Source: Gemmatimonadota bacterium (GTDB taxonomy: Bacteria; Gemmatimonadota; Gemmatimonadetes; Palauibacterales; Palauibacteraceae). Taken from it: a stretch of 12,422 bases of DNA. Location of the stretch: the NCBI GenBank assembly GCA_030598525.1, contig JAUVPT010000026.1, positions 1 to 12,422 on the forward strand, written 5' to 3'. The number at the start of each line of letters is the position of its first letter. Within the stretch, counting starts at the first letter, position 1. The position numbers were made by a program, and so were the translations under genes. This document shows, in pieces, positions 1-7,105 of the stretch. Below the pieces are notes generated by a model, which did no database searches, was not told the DNA's origin, and was given only the letters and a program-made list of their open reading frames with translations.

Positions 1-48
1 GTGCACCTCTGCAAGCGTTGTCCATACAGAAAGGCGTTGCGGCAAGAC

Positions 49-882
49 ATGACTAAGAAGATGGCTCGCGAAAAGCGGCCCGAACATATCGACACGGAAG
101 ATCACGTTACCGAGCGCGTCCTTGAGGCCGCCGCATGGGCAGAGAGCCACCGCCGGGCTGTGATGGCAGGCGGGATCGCGCTGGTACTGGTGGTCGCCGC
201 GGCGTTCTACTACCAGGACTACCGGAACAAGCTCGTAGAGAGGGCTTCCGTTCGGCTCCAGGAGATCCAGATCTCATCGCAGTCCGCCAACGTCGAGACG
301 ATCCGGTCAGAACTGCGGATCTTCATCGATCAGTATTCCAGCACACCGTACGCCAGCCAGGCACGGGTGGCGCTGGGAGATCTAGAACTGCGTAGAGACA
401 GTCTGGGCCTCGCGATCCAGGCTCTCGAGCCCGTCGCCGAGCTGGGCACGTCCGACCCGCTGTCTTTCACCGCCATGAAGATGATCGCCACCGCGTATGA
501 GCAAGGCGGCGAGACGGATCAAGCGATTCAGTGGTACGAACGGATCTCATCCGACGCCATATTCGACTACCAGCGTCACTTCGGCATGGCGGAGCAGGCA
601 CGTCTCCACACTACGGCCGGGCGCTACTCGGATGCGGCGGCCCTGTACGAGCAGTTGGTGACGGAAGTGGAAGAGGACCCGGCCGGTCAGGAAGTGTATG
701 GCGTCCGGCTCGGAGAAGTGCGAGCCCTCGCTGAGTTTGGTGCCGCGCCCCCCGCCGCACTTCCGGCCGTGCAGTTGCAGCCACCCGCTGCGGCGACCGA
801 CGAGTCGGGCGACGGTGACGAGCCAGAGGCGTCCGACCCACCCACGGCAGAAGCGGCCCCAGGGGGCGATGAGGGAGAGTAG
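49..882 (+). CDS. Membrane-anchored TPR-like protein (YfgM/UPF0070-like architecture)
   Basis: A protein of about 277 aa if it starts at the ATG at 49. It has a charged cytoplasmic N-terminus, one membrane segment at about residues 38-55 (Ala/Val/Leu-rich, ending FYY), then an alpha-helical region with TPR-like spacing to about residue 230 (for example 'AIQALEPVAEL', 'TDQAIQWYERI', 'YSDAAALYEQLV'), and a Pro/Ala/Glu/Asp-rich tail. This is the layout of YfgM-type proteins, which are anchored in the inner membrane with the TPR part in the periplasm and are thought to help envelope protein folding; a role here is inferred only from architecture. The frame is open to the window edge (GTG at 1), so a longer N-terminus is possible. 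ATG at 49 or 61 is preferred because the charged 'MAREKRP' start is natural, but neither has a good ribosome site. It is convergent with the glycan operon. Confidence 0.8.
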   Translation: MTKKMAREKRPEHIDTEDHVTERVLEAAAWAESHRRAVMAGGIALVLVVAAAFYYQDYRNKLVERASVRLQEIQISSQSANVETIRSELRIFIDQYSSTPYASQARVALGDLELRRDSLGLAIQALEPVAELGTSDPLSFTAMKMIATAYEQGGETDQAIQWYERISSDAIFDYQRHFGMAEQARLHTTAGRYSDAAALYEQLVTEVEEDPAGQEVYGVRLGEVRALAEFGAAPPAALPAVQLQPPAAATDESGDGDEPEASDPPTAEAAPGGDEGE

Positions 883-918
883 TCCCAACGCAGGGGAGGA
901 TTTCCGCGGGATTGGGGT

Positions 919-946
919 GGACAGGGGCTTATATGGCCCCTTGTCC
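919..946. terminator. GC-rich hairpin between convergent genes
   Basis: An inverted repeat: GGACA and GGGGC (919-928) pair with GCCCC and TGTCC (936-946, with T941 bulged), closing a 7-nt loop. It lies 37 bp after the TPR gene stop and before the end of the oppositely oriented glycosyltransferase, so it could stop transcription in either direction. There is no U-tract on either side, so this is not a canonical intrinsic terminator. Confidence 0.4.
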
Positions 947-950
947 GTTA

Positions 951-978
951 ATGGCGCATAATGTGTCTTATGTAAACT
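951..978 (+). other. dif: dif-like chromosome dimer resolution site (XerC/XerD target)
   Basis: A 28-bp site with the 11-6-11 dif layout. The left arm (951-961) is ATGGCGCATAA, the spacer (962-967) is TGTGTC, and the right arm (968-978) is TTATGTAAACT. Against the E. coli dif sequence as I recall it, 21 of 28 positions agree, including the inner CGCATAA of the XerC arm and TTATGT of the XerD arm. The right arm matches the B. subtilis dif right arm at all 11 positions, again from memory. The inner CATAA/TTATG repeat shows the expected dyad. It lies in noncoding DNA between two converging genes, as dif sites commonly do. Tyrosine recombinases XerC and XerD, activated by FtsK, would act here to resolve dimer chromosomes at the terminus. 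No xer gene or integrase lies nearby, which argues against a mobile-element attachment site, although dif is also a known target of integrating elements. Confidence 0.88.
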
Positions 979-1092
979 ACGAACTCGTGGTTTGCCTTCC
1001 GGACGCCTGCGATTCCCCTCCTGCTCAGGCTTCCCCGCTCCATCTGTCCTTGTAAACCCGCGAGAGGGGCCCTGGCCATCCCGGCCGTACGG

Positions 1093-1854
1093 TCAAAGGC
1101 GGCCAAACATCGAGCGGAAGCGGAGGGCCCACACCCGCCACACCGCCTCGCGTACGATGGCCCTCGACATCTTGCTTTCGCCTTCCGTCCGGTCCACGAA
1201 CACGATCGGTACCTCCCCGACGCGGAACCCCTTCTTCCACGCACGGAAGTCCATCTCAATCTGAAACGTGTACCCGGTCGAGCCGACCTTCGAGAAATCG
1301 ATCGCCTCGAGCACCTCGCGGCGAAAGCACTTGAATCCCGCCGTGGCGTCCGACAGGGGGAGTCCCGTGACGACGCGAGCGTACTTGTTCGCGAACCACG
1401 ACAGCAGAAGGCGACTCATCGGCCAGTTGATGACGTTGACTCCGCTCACGTAGCGGGAGCCGATCACCAGGTCCAGATCTCCCTGCACCGCGCCGAGCAG
1501 CGCGGGAAGGTACTTCGGGTCGTGCGAATGATCCGAGTCCATTTCGAGAAGAAACTCGTATCCATTCTCCAGACCCCACGTGAAGCCCCGGAGGTACGCG
1601 CTCCCGAGCCCCTGCTTCCCCTCCCGGTGCACCACGTTGACCCGAGGGTTCTCGGCCGCCATCCGATCCGCCACCTCACCCGTACCGTCAGGCGAAGCGT
1701 CGTCCACGACCAGCACGTCGATCGTCGGGTCCTGGTCCAGGACGACCGGGACGATCGCGGCGAGGTTTCCAGCCTCGTTGTACGTCGGCATGACGACGAG
1801 CGCCCTGCCCTGCCCGACCTGCTCCGATCCCGGAACGCCCGGATTCTCGCTCAA
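1093..1854 (-). CDS. GT2 polyprenyl-phosphate (mannose-type) glycosyltransferase, Dpm1-like
   Basis: Predicted to move a sugar from a nucleotide sugar (GDP-mannose in characterised relatives) to polyprenyl phosphate on the inner face of the membrane. 253 aa. The GT-A fold motifs are clear: 'MPTYNEAGNL' at 22-31, 'VVDDASPDGTG' at 49-59, the metal-binding DSD at 106-108 in 'EMDSDHSHDP', then 'GSRYVSG', 'DATAGFKCFRR', and 'GESKMS' near the end. This pattern is typical of bacterial and eukaryotic Dpm1 enzymes that lack C-terminal membrane helices. The start is TTG at 1854: its TTGA overlaps the stop of the upstream UPF0104 gene, and AAGGAG lies about 8 nt before it. A frame-open extension up to 2364 lies inside the upstream gene and shows no family similarity, so it was excluded. 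This is the last gene of the operon and ends about 115 bp from the dif-like site. The sugar identity is not provable from sequence. Confidence 0.9.
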   Translation of the reverse strand: MSENPGVPGSEQVGQGRALVVMPTYNEAGNLAAIVPVVLDQDPTIDVLVVDDASPDGTGEVADRMAAENPRVNVVHREGKQGLGSAYLRGFTWGLENGYEFLLEMDSDHSHDPKYLPALLGAVQGDLDLVIGSRYVSGVNVINWPMSRLLLSWFANKYARVVTGLPLSDATAGFKCFRREVLEAIDFSKVGSTGYTFQIEMDFRAWKKGFRVGEVPIVFVDRTEGESKMSRAIVREAVWRVWALRFRSMFGRL

Positions 1855-2813
1855 TCCAGCCTCTCCTTCCCTTCCTCTACCGATCTCGGCCACGTCAGCA
1901 CCAGAGCCAGCGCGGCGAGCTCGGTCACCACCATCCATATCCGGGCCACGATCGCCACGGCGGCCGCAACACCGACCGCCAGCCCGGCCAGATCGACGAG
2001 CAATGCCGTCATTGCTCCCTCCCGTACCACGAGGCCGCCCGGGGCCACGAGCACAAGGTAGCCGACGACATAGCTGGCCGCGAAAATACCGGTAAGTAAC
2101 GGCAATTGGCTGATTTCGGAAGTAACGCCGACACCCCGCAGGAGTAGCAGCAGCCCCACGCCATACAGGCTCCACGCGAGCAGCATTCCGGCCGCAGCGC
2201 GTACGATGTGTCCCGCGCCCAGATCCACCGTCATGTCGTCCTCGCCGAGCCAACCGCCAAGCCGACTCGCGATCCAGCGAATCACGCCGGGATGGAGTCC
2301 CAGGAATAGGATCCCTGCCAGCGCGACCACGGCAGGCAACCAGTTTCCCTCCCCGCCGGCCCATGCAACTCCGATGGTGGAGACGGCGACCGCCCCCCCC
2401 GTAACCAGAGTGATGATCTGGAAAGCCAGCGCTGAGGCAAGCGCCGCCGCCCCCGAGTCACCGCGGCCCTTCATGTACGCCGCGAGGCCGCCTAGCTGCC
2501 ACACCTTGCCCGGTATGTACCGACCGAAGTTGGTGACCACCCACACCCTGACGGCATCTGCCCGCCGGGCATTGCCCCCGGTCCGCCGGAAGAGACCGGC
2601 CCAGACGCTGCCCATCAGCAGCAGGTCCGCCACACCTGTGACGACTGCCAGGAGCAGCAACCATGGGCGAAAAGACCACTCGAACGTACGCGTTGCCGCC
2701 ATCACTTCGTCCAGCGAGGTCCACTGCCCTTTGAGTAGAGTCACGACGAAGGCGAGGGCAACGCCAAGGAACAGCACCGTCGCGAAGCGACGGGCACCGC
2801 GACTCGCAGTCAC
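1851..2813 (-). CDS. UPF0104 / LPG-synthase-TM family polytopic membrane protein
   Basis: A 320-aa integral membrane protein with roughly seven to eight hydrophobic segments. Family landmarks are 'NFGRYIPGKVW' at 95-105 and 'PGGLVVREG' at 258-266, which correspond to the conserved N-x-PGK and PGG-x-G-x-RE elements of the lysylphosphatidylglycerol-synthase transmembrane family (PF03706). There is no soluble aminoacyl-transfer domain, so it is not a full MprF. Stand-alone members often sit beside GT2 glycosyltransferases, and similar regions are fused to GT2 domains in some archaeal proteins. This suggests a role in handling or flipping a polyprenyl-linked sugar, which is inference. The start is GTG at 2813: its GTGA overlaps the YfhO stop, and GGAGG sits about 5 nt ahead. 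An in-frame ATG at 2885 would push 72 bp into the upstream gene and add a non-hydrophobic Pro-rich leader, so it was rejected. Confidence 0.85.
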   Translation of the reverse strand: MTASRGARRFATVLFLGVALAFVVTLLKGQWTSLDEVMAATRTFEWSFRPWLLLLAVVTGVADLLLMGSVWAGLFRRTGGNARRADAVRVWVVTNFGRYIPGKVWQLGGLAAYMKGRGDSGAAALASALAFQIITLVTGGAVAVSTIGVAWAGGEGNWLPAVVALAGILFLGLHPGVIRWIASRLGGWLGEDDMTVDLGAGHIVRAAAGMLLAWSLYGVGLLLLLRGVGVTSEISQLPLLTGIFAASYVVGYLVLVAPGGLVVREGAMTALLVDLAGLAVGVAAAVAIVARIWMVVTELAALALVLTWPRSVEEGKERLD

Positions 2814-5140
2814 CTTACCTCCGGCTCCGTCCGGGGTCGGCTGCCGTGCAGGACTCGCTCGCGGAAGAGCCCGATCAGAAGCCACATGACGGCGCCAGCC
2901 GCCGCGAGGCCGGACACCATGAATCCGATCCGGAACTCGGCGGCAGAATATCGGAATTCCACCTCGTGAGACCCTGCGGGCACGGCGACGCCCCGAAACG
3001 CGGTGTTGACCCTGAGGACCTCGGCCGACTCGCCGTCGACGGTGGCCCGCCAGGCCGGATAGTAGACCTCGCTGAGGAAGAGAAGCCCGCCCCGAGTCGC
3101 CTCCACCTGGAGGACCACTTCGTTGGGTTCGTAGCGGGTGATCGTCGCCACTCCCGATCCCGCCGCAGGAGCCACGTCACTCTCCACGATGGCGAGGTCG
3201 AGCGGATCGGCCTCGAGGATGCGGCGGAGGGCCTCCGCCGTATCCCGCATCGCCTCCACTCTCCGGGGGAAGAAGGCGTGCGGAACATCACTCAGCACCC
3301 GATAGGCGGAGCCCCTCGGGGCCGAAACCTGCATGGACAGCAGGTCGGACGTCACTCCGGCCCTGGCCACGATGAAGCCCACGTCGAGCAGCCCCAACGC
3401 CGCCACGGTGCCTACGTTCTGCATTCCAAGACCACCGGTGAAGCGCTCATACCACTCGAGGCGAAATTTCTGGATGCCCGTAACAGCCGGGATTCCGTGA
3501 ACGCTGAGCTCGCTCGGACCGTAGCCGGCCAGGCCCGCCGGTGGGAAGACCCTCTCAGCAACGGCCAGTTCGGAGCGCAGGTGTTCGATGACTGGATCGG
3601 ACGGAAAGACGCTCTCCGCATCCACCGTCCGCAGGTAACGTTCGTTCACGCGCCAGCCATCCGCGACCATGGCAAGGAGAAGAAGGGCCACGACCCACTC
3701 AGGAGCTCGACGCCTTCCGACGGCCCAGGCCGCTCCCAATCCCCCTCCCACGCCGAGAAAAAGAAACCACCCGTTCATCCGCAACGGACCCGCCGGATCC
3801 ACTGCCGCCGATCGGGTCCATCCGGCCGGGAACCACGCCGTTCGCACCCATCGCAGCAGACCCTCTGGCGAAAATGCCGCGGCGAGACCGAGAAGGAGAA
3901 ACGGGGCTGCCATCGCGAAGACCCAGGTCCACGGGATGGTGCCCGCTTCCCTGCGAGCCTCGAGAACCCTCTGCCATCCCAGGCCTGCGAGCAGCGCGAT
4001 CATGAGGCTGGCAGGACCCAACATCATCGATGGTGCCCTGAACTGCTTGACGAAGGGCACCACGGAGTATGCCAGTCGATGCAGCGGCGTGGCGGCGCCA
4101 AGGGCAAAAATGGCGCAGGAAAGGGCCGTAATCGCGATGAACGTCACCCGGCGGTCGCTCCGGATCGCAGTGAGGGCGACAAGGGCCAACGCGACGGGAA
4201 CTGCTCCCAGGTATTCAGTATGCAGTTTGAAAGGGTTGCTCCCCCAATACGTTCCTAGCGACCCGATCAGGTCAGGAAGGAACAGAGCGGAGACCTCCTG
4301 AGGCGGAAGCGCCCACGACGATGCGAAGGCGTAGCCCGATTCCCCCGCCCCTCCCCGGACCGCCACGTCCAGGATCTGGACGGTGGGCAGAAGCTGCGCC
4401 ATCCCGACCAGGCCCGCCACCGCAAAGCCCAGGGCCCACAGACCGACCAGGGTGACCGCAGTCCGAGCCCCCTCTGTCCGGGCTCGCTGCCCGATCCGCA
4501 TCGCTGCGTAGAGCGTGAGATCGAGCGAAGAGTAGTACATGAGCTGGATGTGGGGCGTGAAGATCTGCAGGGCGATCACGAGGCCGAGGGCGAGGAACCA
4601 CTGAATGCGGCTCGACGCGAGGCCTCGCTCGAGGCAGGTGAACGCGAGAGGGATCAGCACCATCGCGAACATGCGACCGTCGTGTCCCCCGTAGAGAGTT
4701 GACACCACGAACCCCGTCAACATGAACGCCAGTCCGGTAACGGCCGCAGGCACGCGCTCCAAGCGAATCGACCGGGCTGCCAGGTAGGCAAACACACCGG
4801 ACAGGAAGGTGTGCAGTACGAATGTCCAGCCGATGGCCCGGTGCAGGGGTATGAGCAGGTACAGAAGACTCGTCGGATAGAACACCGGGCCGGGCAGGAT
4901 CGCCAGGTAGGGCTGACCTCCATACACGAACGGATTCCACAGCGGAAACCCCCGGCCGGACCGAAGCTCGCCGACCCCGAACGAGCGAAGTTGGTAGCCC
5001 TCGTTGATCATATCGTCCCCGTACAGCATCAAGTGGCTGTCGAGGATGAACCCGCGGTAGAACAGGAGGGTCAGCAGCGCGGCAATCGCGGCCGCAATCC
5101 ACAGGAAGCGCCGCGTGCCCCAGCGCTCACCGCCGGTCAC
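2810..5140 (-). CDS. YfhO-family GT-C-like membrane glycosyltransferase
   Basis: A 776-aa protein with an N-terminal membrane anchor (about 11-30), a first outer loop carrying acidic 'GDD' at 41-43 and 'PLWNPFVYGGQPY' at 67-79, about ten more hydrophobic segments, then a soluble region, and a final membrane helix near 738-760. The outer-domain motif 'LLFLSEVYYPAW' at 686-697, followed by a beta-rich stretch, is the hallmark of YfhO (PF09586). YfhO proteins in Bacillus and Listeria use polyprenyl-phosphate sugars made by a GT2 enzyme to glycosylate lipoteichoic acid on the outside. A diderm has no lipoteichoic acid, so the acceptor here must differ (lipopolysaccharide, another polysaccharide, or protein). 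The start GTG at 5140 overlaps the methyltransferase stop as GTGA, with GGAGG about 7 nt upstream. The acidic residues of loop one are the expected catalytic site by analogy with GT-C enzymes. Confidence 0.85.
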   Translation of the reverse strand: MTGGERWGTRRFLWIAAAIAALLTLLFYRGFILDSHLMLYGDDMINEGYQLRSFGVGELRSGRGFPLWNPFVYGGQPYLAILPGPVFYPTSLLYLLIPLHRAIGWTFVLHTFLSGVFAYLAARSIRLERVPAAVTGLAFMLTGFVVSTLYGGHDGRMFAMVLIPLAFTCLERGLASSRIQWFLALGLVIALQIFTPHIQLMYYSSLDLTLYAAMRIGQRARTEGARTAVTLVGLWALGFAVAGLVGMAQLLPTVQILDVAVRGGAGESGYAFASSWALPPQEVSALFLPDLIGSLGTYWGSNPFKLHTEYLGAVPVALALVALTAIRSDRRVTFIAITALSCAIFALGAATPLHRLAYSVVPFVKQFRAPSMMLGPASLMIALLAGLGWQRVLEARREAGTIPWTWVFAMAAPFLLLGLAAAFSPEGLLRWVRTAWFPAGWTRSAAVDPAGPLRMNGWFLFLGVGGGLGAAWAVGRRRAPEWVVALLLLAMVADGWRVNERYLRTVDAESVFPSDPVIEHLRSELAVAERVFPPAGLAGYGPSELSVHGIPAVTGIQKFRLEWYERFTGGLGMQNVGTVAALGLLDVGFIVARAGVTSDLLSMQVSAPRGSAYRVLSDVPHAFFPRRVEAMRDTAEALRRILEADPLDLAIVESDVAPAAGSGVATITRYEPNEVVLQVEATRGGLLFLSEVYYPAWRATVDGESAEVLRVNTAFRGVAVPAGSHEVEFRYSAAEFRIGFMVSGLAAAGAVMWLLIGLFRERVLHGSRPRTEPEVR

Positions 5141-5901
5141 TTACCGGCCTCCAGGCCGTCGGACGGACGAGCCGGCCGCTCCAGGAAGAAGAACCACTGC
5201 GGAGATCCGACTCTGAGCAAGCTTCGACGCAACCCGTCGGGGACTCGGCGCACTGCCCCCCAGGCCGTACCCCATCGCTCACCCCAGGCGACGCGGATCA
5301 GGTCGTCGATGGCGCGCTCCGTCACATCGTGAATGATGAAACCCGCAGATCGCATGAGCCTCGTCAAGGGTCGATAGGTGAGGAACCGGATATCGTCGTA
5401 CGACCGCCCCCTGCGTGTGATGCGAAGGTAGGCCCCGGCTGACCTCTTCGGTAGCCAACTGAGAAATGGCAGTCGGTAGTGTGGTTCCACGATCGCCAGG
5501 CGGCTTCCGGCCGTCACGTAGGCATGCCCTCCCGGCTTCAGGACCCGGTACGTCTCCCGGAACAGCTCACCAGCATCCGGGACGTGCTCATACAGGTGGT
5601 TCAACATCGCGAAATCAAGGCTCTCGGAAGCGAAAGGAATGCGCAGAACATCCCCCCTCACCATTCGCTCTTTCTCGACAATGAACTCGCTATCTATCTC
5701 GAGTCCATATATCGGGTTCCCAGATTCTACTTCAAGTGCTTTGCGAATAATCCCCGTTCCCGCGCCGAGATCAACCGCGCGTGCCGTACCGGTGAGATAG
5801 GGTGCGCACAGGTGAGCAATGACGCGGGCCTTTCTGATTCGTCCGGCCCGGTAGTCCTCCGAGGCGGTGAATCGCTCGTATCGATCAGTCCTGGCGCTCA
5901 C
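5137..5901 (-). CDS. Class I SAM-dependent methyltransferase
   Basis: A 254-aa soluble protein. It has SAM-binding motif I 'VDLGAGTG' at 43-50, the acidic end of strand two 'YGLEID' at 65-70, 'RGDVLRIPF' at 82-90, the 'DFAMLNHLYEHV' post-strand region at 96-107, and 'RVLKPGGHAYV' at 119-129. This is the Methyltransf_11 pattern, common among small-molecule, sugar and lipid methyltransferases. The target atom is not predictable. Its position between a GT4 and a YfhO protein suggests modification of a glycan or its lipid carrier. The chosen start is GTG at 5901, with GGAGG 6 nt ahead, overlapping the GT4 gene by 17 bp. The frame stays open to 6051, but that part lies inside the GT4 gene and is arginine-rich nonsense, so it was excluded. 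Confidence 0.88.
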   Translation of the reverse strand: MSARTDRYERFTASEDYRAGRIRKARVIAHLCAPYLTGTARAVDLGAGTGIIRKALEVESGNPIYGLEIDSEFIVEKERMVRGDVLRIPFASESLDFAMLNHLYEHVPDAGELFRETYRVLKPGGHAYVTAGSRLAIVEPHYRLPFLSWLPKRSAGAYLRITRRGRSYDDIRFLTYRPLTRLMRSAGFIIHDVTERAIDDLIRVAWGERWGTAWGAVRRVPDGLRRSLLRVGSPQWFFFLERPARPSDGLEAGK

Positions 5902-7105
5902 GACGTGCCTCCATGGCGGACGCGTAGGCGCCCATCGTCTCCTCGAGGATCCGCTCCCAGGAGAAACGCATCTCAGCTTCGCGCTTGCCTCGAGCCGCCA
6001 CGCGGCGGGCCTCATCCGGATCGGAGGCAACGTCGAGGATCCGCTGGGCAAGGACCTCCGAGTCGCCCGGGTCCGACAGCCACCCCGTCACGCCGTCGAT
6101 CACGATGTCGGGAATACCTCCGGCGCGGGAGGCCACGACCGGCCGCTCATACGCCAGCGCCTCCAGGAGCACTACGCCTAGACCCTCGGTGTCGCCACGC
6201 GAATCGACCACTGCAGGAAGAACGAAGATGTCCGATTCCGCGTACTCGCGCGCGAGACGTTCCGCCGTCACGAATCCGCGAAAGTGAACGTAGTCCGTGA
6301 CCCCCTCAAGCGCCGCCGTCTGTCGCACGCTGTCCACTCGATTCCCGGATCCGACGATCACCAGCTCCGCGTCCCGCCGGTGGCGGAGACGGGCGAGGGC
6401 CCGGACCAGCACTTCAACCCCCTTCCGCTCCACGAGCCGGCCCACGAACAGGAGGCGAAGGGGATCCTGGGGATTAGAGAGGGCCGGCCGGATGAGCGCC
6501 GGAGACACATCCGGAATGACGGCAGCGTAAGGGATCACCGCCACAGGCCGATCGGCCTGGCCCTGTACGGCGCTCGCCGTCGAACTCGAGATCGCGGTCA
6601 CGGCATCCGCCGTCCGAATGGTCCACCCGAGAAAGGGACGCAGCCACGGGAGGCGATGTTCGACCCAGTTCACCTCTACGCTGTAGAAGCTGCAGACCAT
6701 GGCCGTCCGACCCCCGGACGCCCTGCGCATGGAAGCACCGAAGAGAGCGTGAGGCATGGGCCAATGGACGTGAACCAGGTCGGGACCACCCCGACCGAGA
6801 GCGGCAGCTGCCGCGCACCCGGCCGCCAGGTAGGCCGGCACGAGCGCTGCCGAGGCCGGCCGGTCTCGAATCCGATCCGGGACTGTCTGGTCGTGGGTGA
6901 GCGTTTCCATGAAACGAGGGGCATAGCGAAAACGATGCACGGGCACGCCGGAGGCCTCGTCTTCCGGTCCGCCCCGATACGCGGGTGCCAGGACCGTGGC
7001 GTCGATACCGGCCTGCCGTTGACGCCGGACCAACTCGACCAGCCAGGGCGTGATCGGATCGTCACGGTGCCTGGGAAAGGCCGTCGCTACGTGAACGACC
7101 CTCAC
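5885..7105 (-). CDS. GT4-family glycosyltransferase (GT-B fold)
   Basis: A 406-aa cytoplasmic enzyme with two Rossmann-like halves. The N-terminal half opens with 'VVHVATAFPRH', and has 'DLVHVHWPMPHALFG' at 109-123, as in many GT4 acceptor domains. The C-terminal donor half has 'FVGRLVERKGVEVL' at 220-233 (Arg223 and Lys228 for nucleotide-sugar phosphates) and the E-x7-E motif Glu307-Glu315 in 'EGLGVVLLEAL', followed by 'RPVVASRAGGIPDIV'. These are the retaining GT4 hallmarks. Sugar donor and acceptor are unknown, but it probably extends a lipid-linked or surface glycan. The GTG start at 7105 overlaps the upstream stop as GTGA. The ribosome site is weak (GGCGG), which is consistent with translation coupled to the upstream gene. 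Confidence 0.9.
   Translation of the reverse strand: MRVVHVATAFPRHRDDPITPWLVELVRRQRQAGIDATVLAPAYRGGPEDEASGVPVHRFRYAPRFMETLTHDQTVPDRIRDRPASAALVPAYLAAGCAAAAALGRGGPDLVHVHWPMPHALFGASMRRASGGRTAMVCSFYSVEVNWVEHRLPWLRPFLGWTIRTADAVTAISSSTASAVQGQADRPVAVIPYAAVIPDVSPALIRPALSNPQDPLRLLFVGRLVERKGVEVLVRALARLRHRRDAELVIVGSGNRVDSVRQTAALEGVTDYVHFRGFVTAERLAREYAESDIFVLPAVVDSRGDTEGLGVVLLEALAYERPVVASRAGGIPDIVIDGVTGWLSDPGDSEVLAQRILDVASDPDEARRVAARGKREAEMRFSWERILEETMGAYASAMEARRERQD

Noticed and set aside
951..978. Attachment site (att) of a phage or integrative element
   Set aside because: There is no integrase, no second copy of the core in the window, and no accessory gene cargo next to it. A native dif is the simpler reading.
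974..993. An 8-bp stem with tetraloop (AAACTACG / CGTGGTTT) as a terminator
   Set aside because: It overlaps the right arm of the dif-like site, contains a T-G wobble and has no T-tract; it is more simply explained by chance and the recombination site.
1855..2364. An N-terminal extension of about 170 residues on the Dpm1-like gene
   Set aside because: It lies wholly within the UPF0104 gene in another frame, is Arg/Gly-rich with no domain, and a good ribosome site sits just before TTG 1854.
2846..4258. A 470-codon open frame on the + strand
   Set aside because: It is antisense to the YfhO gene, rich in Arg/His/Pro/Gly with no recognisable motif; such shadows are normal in GC-rich DNA.
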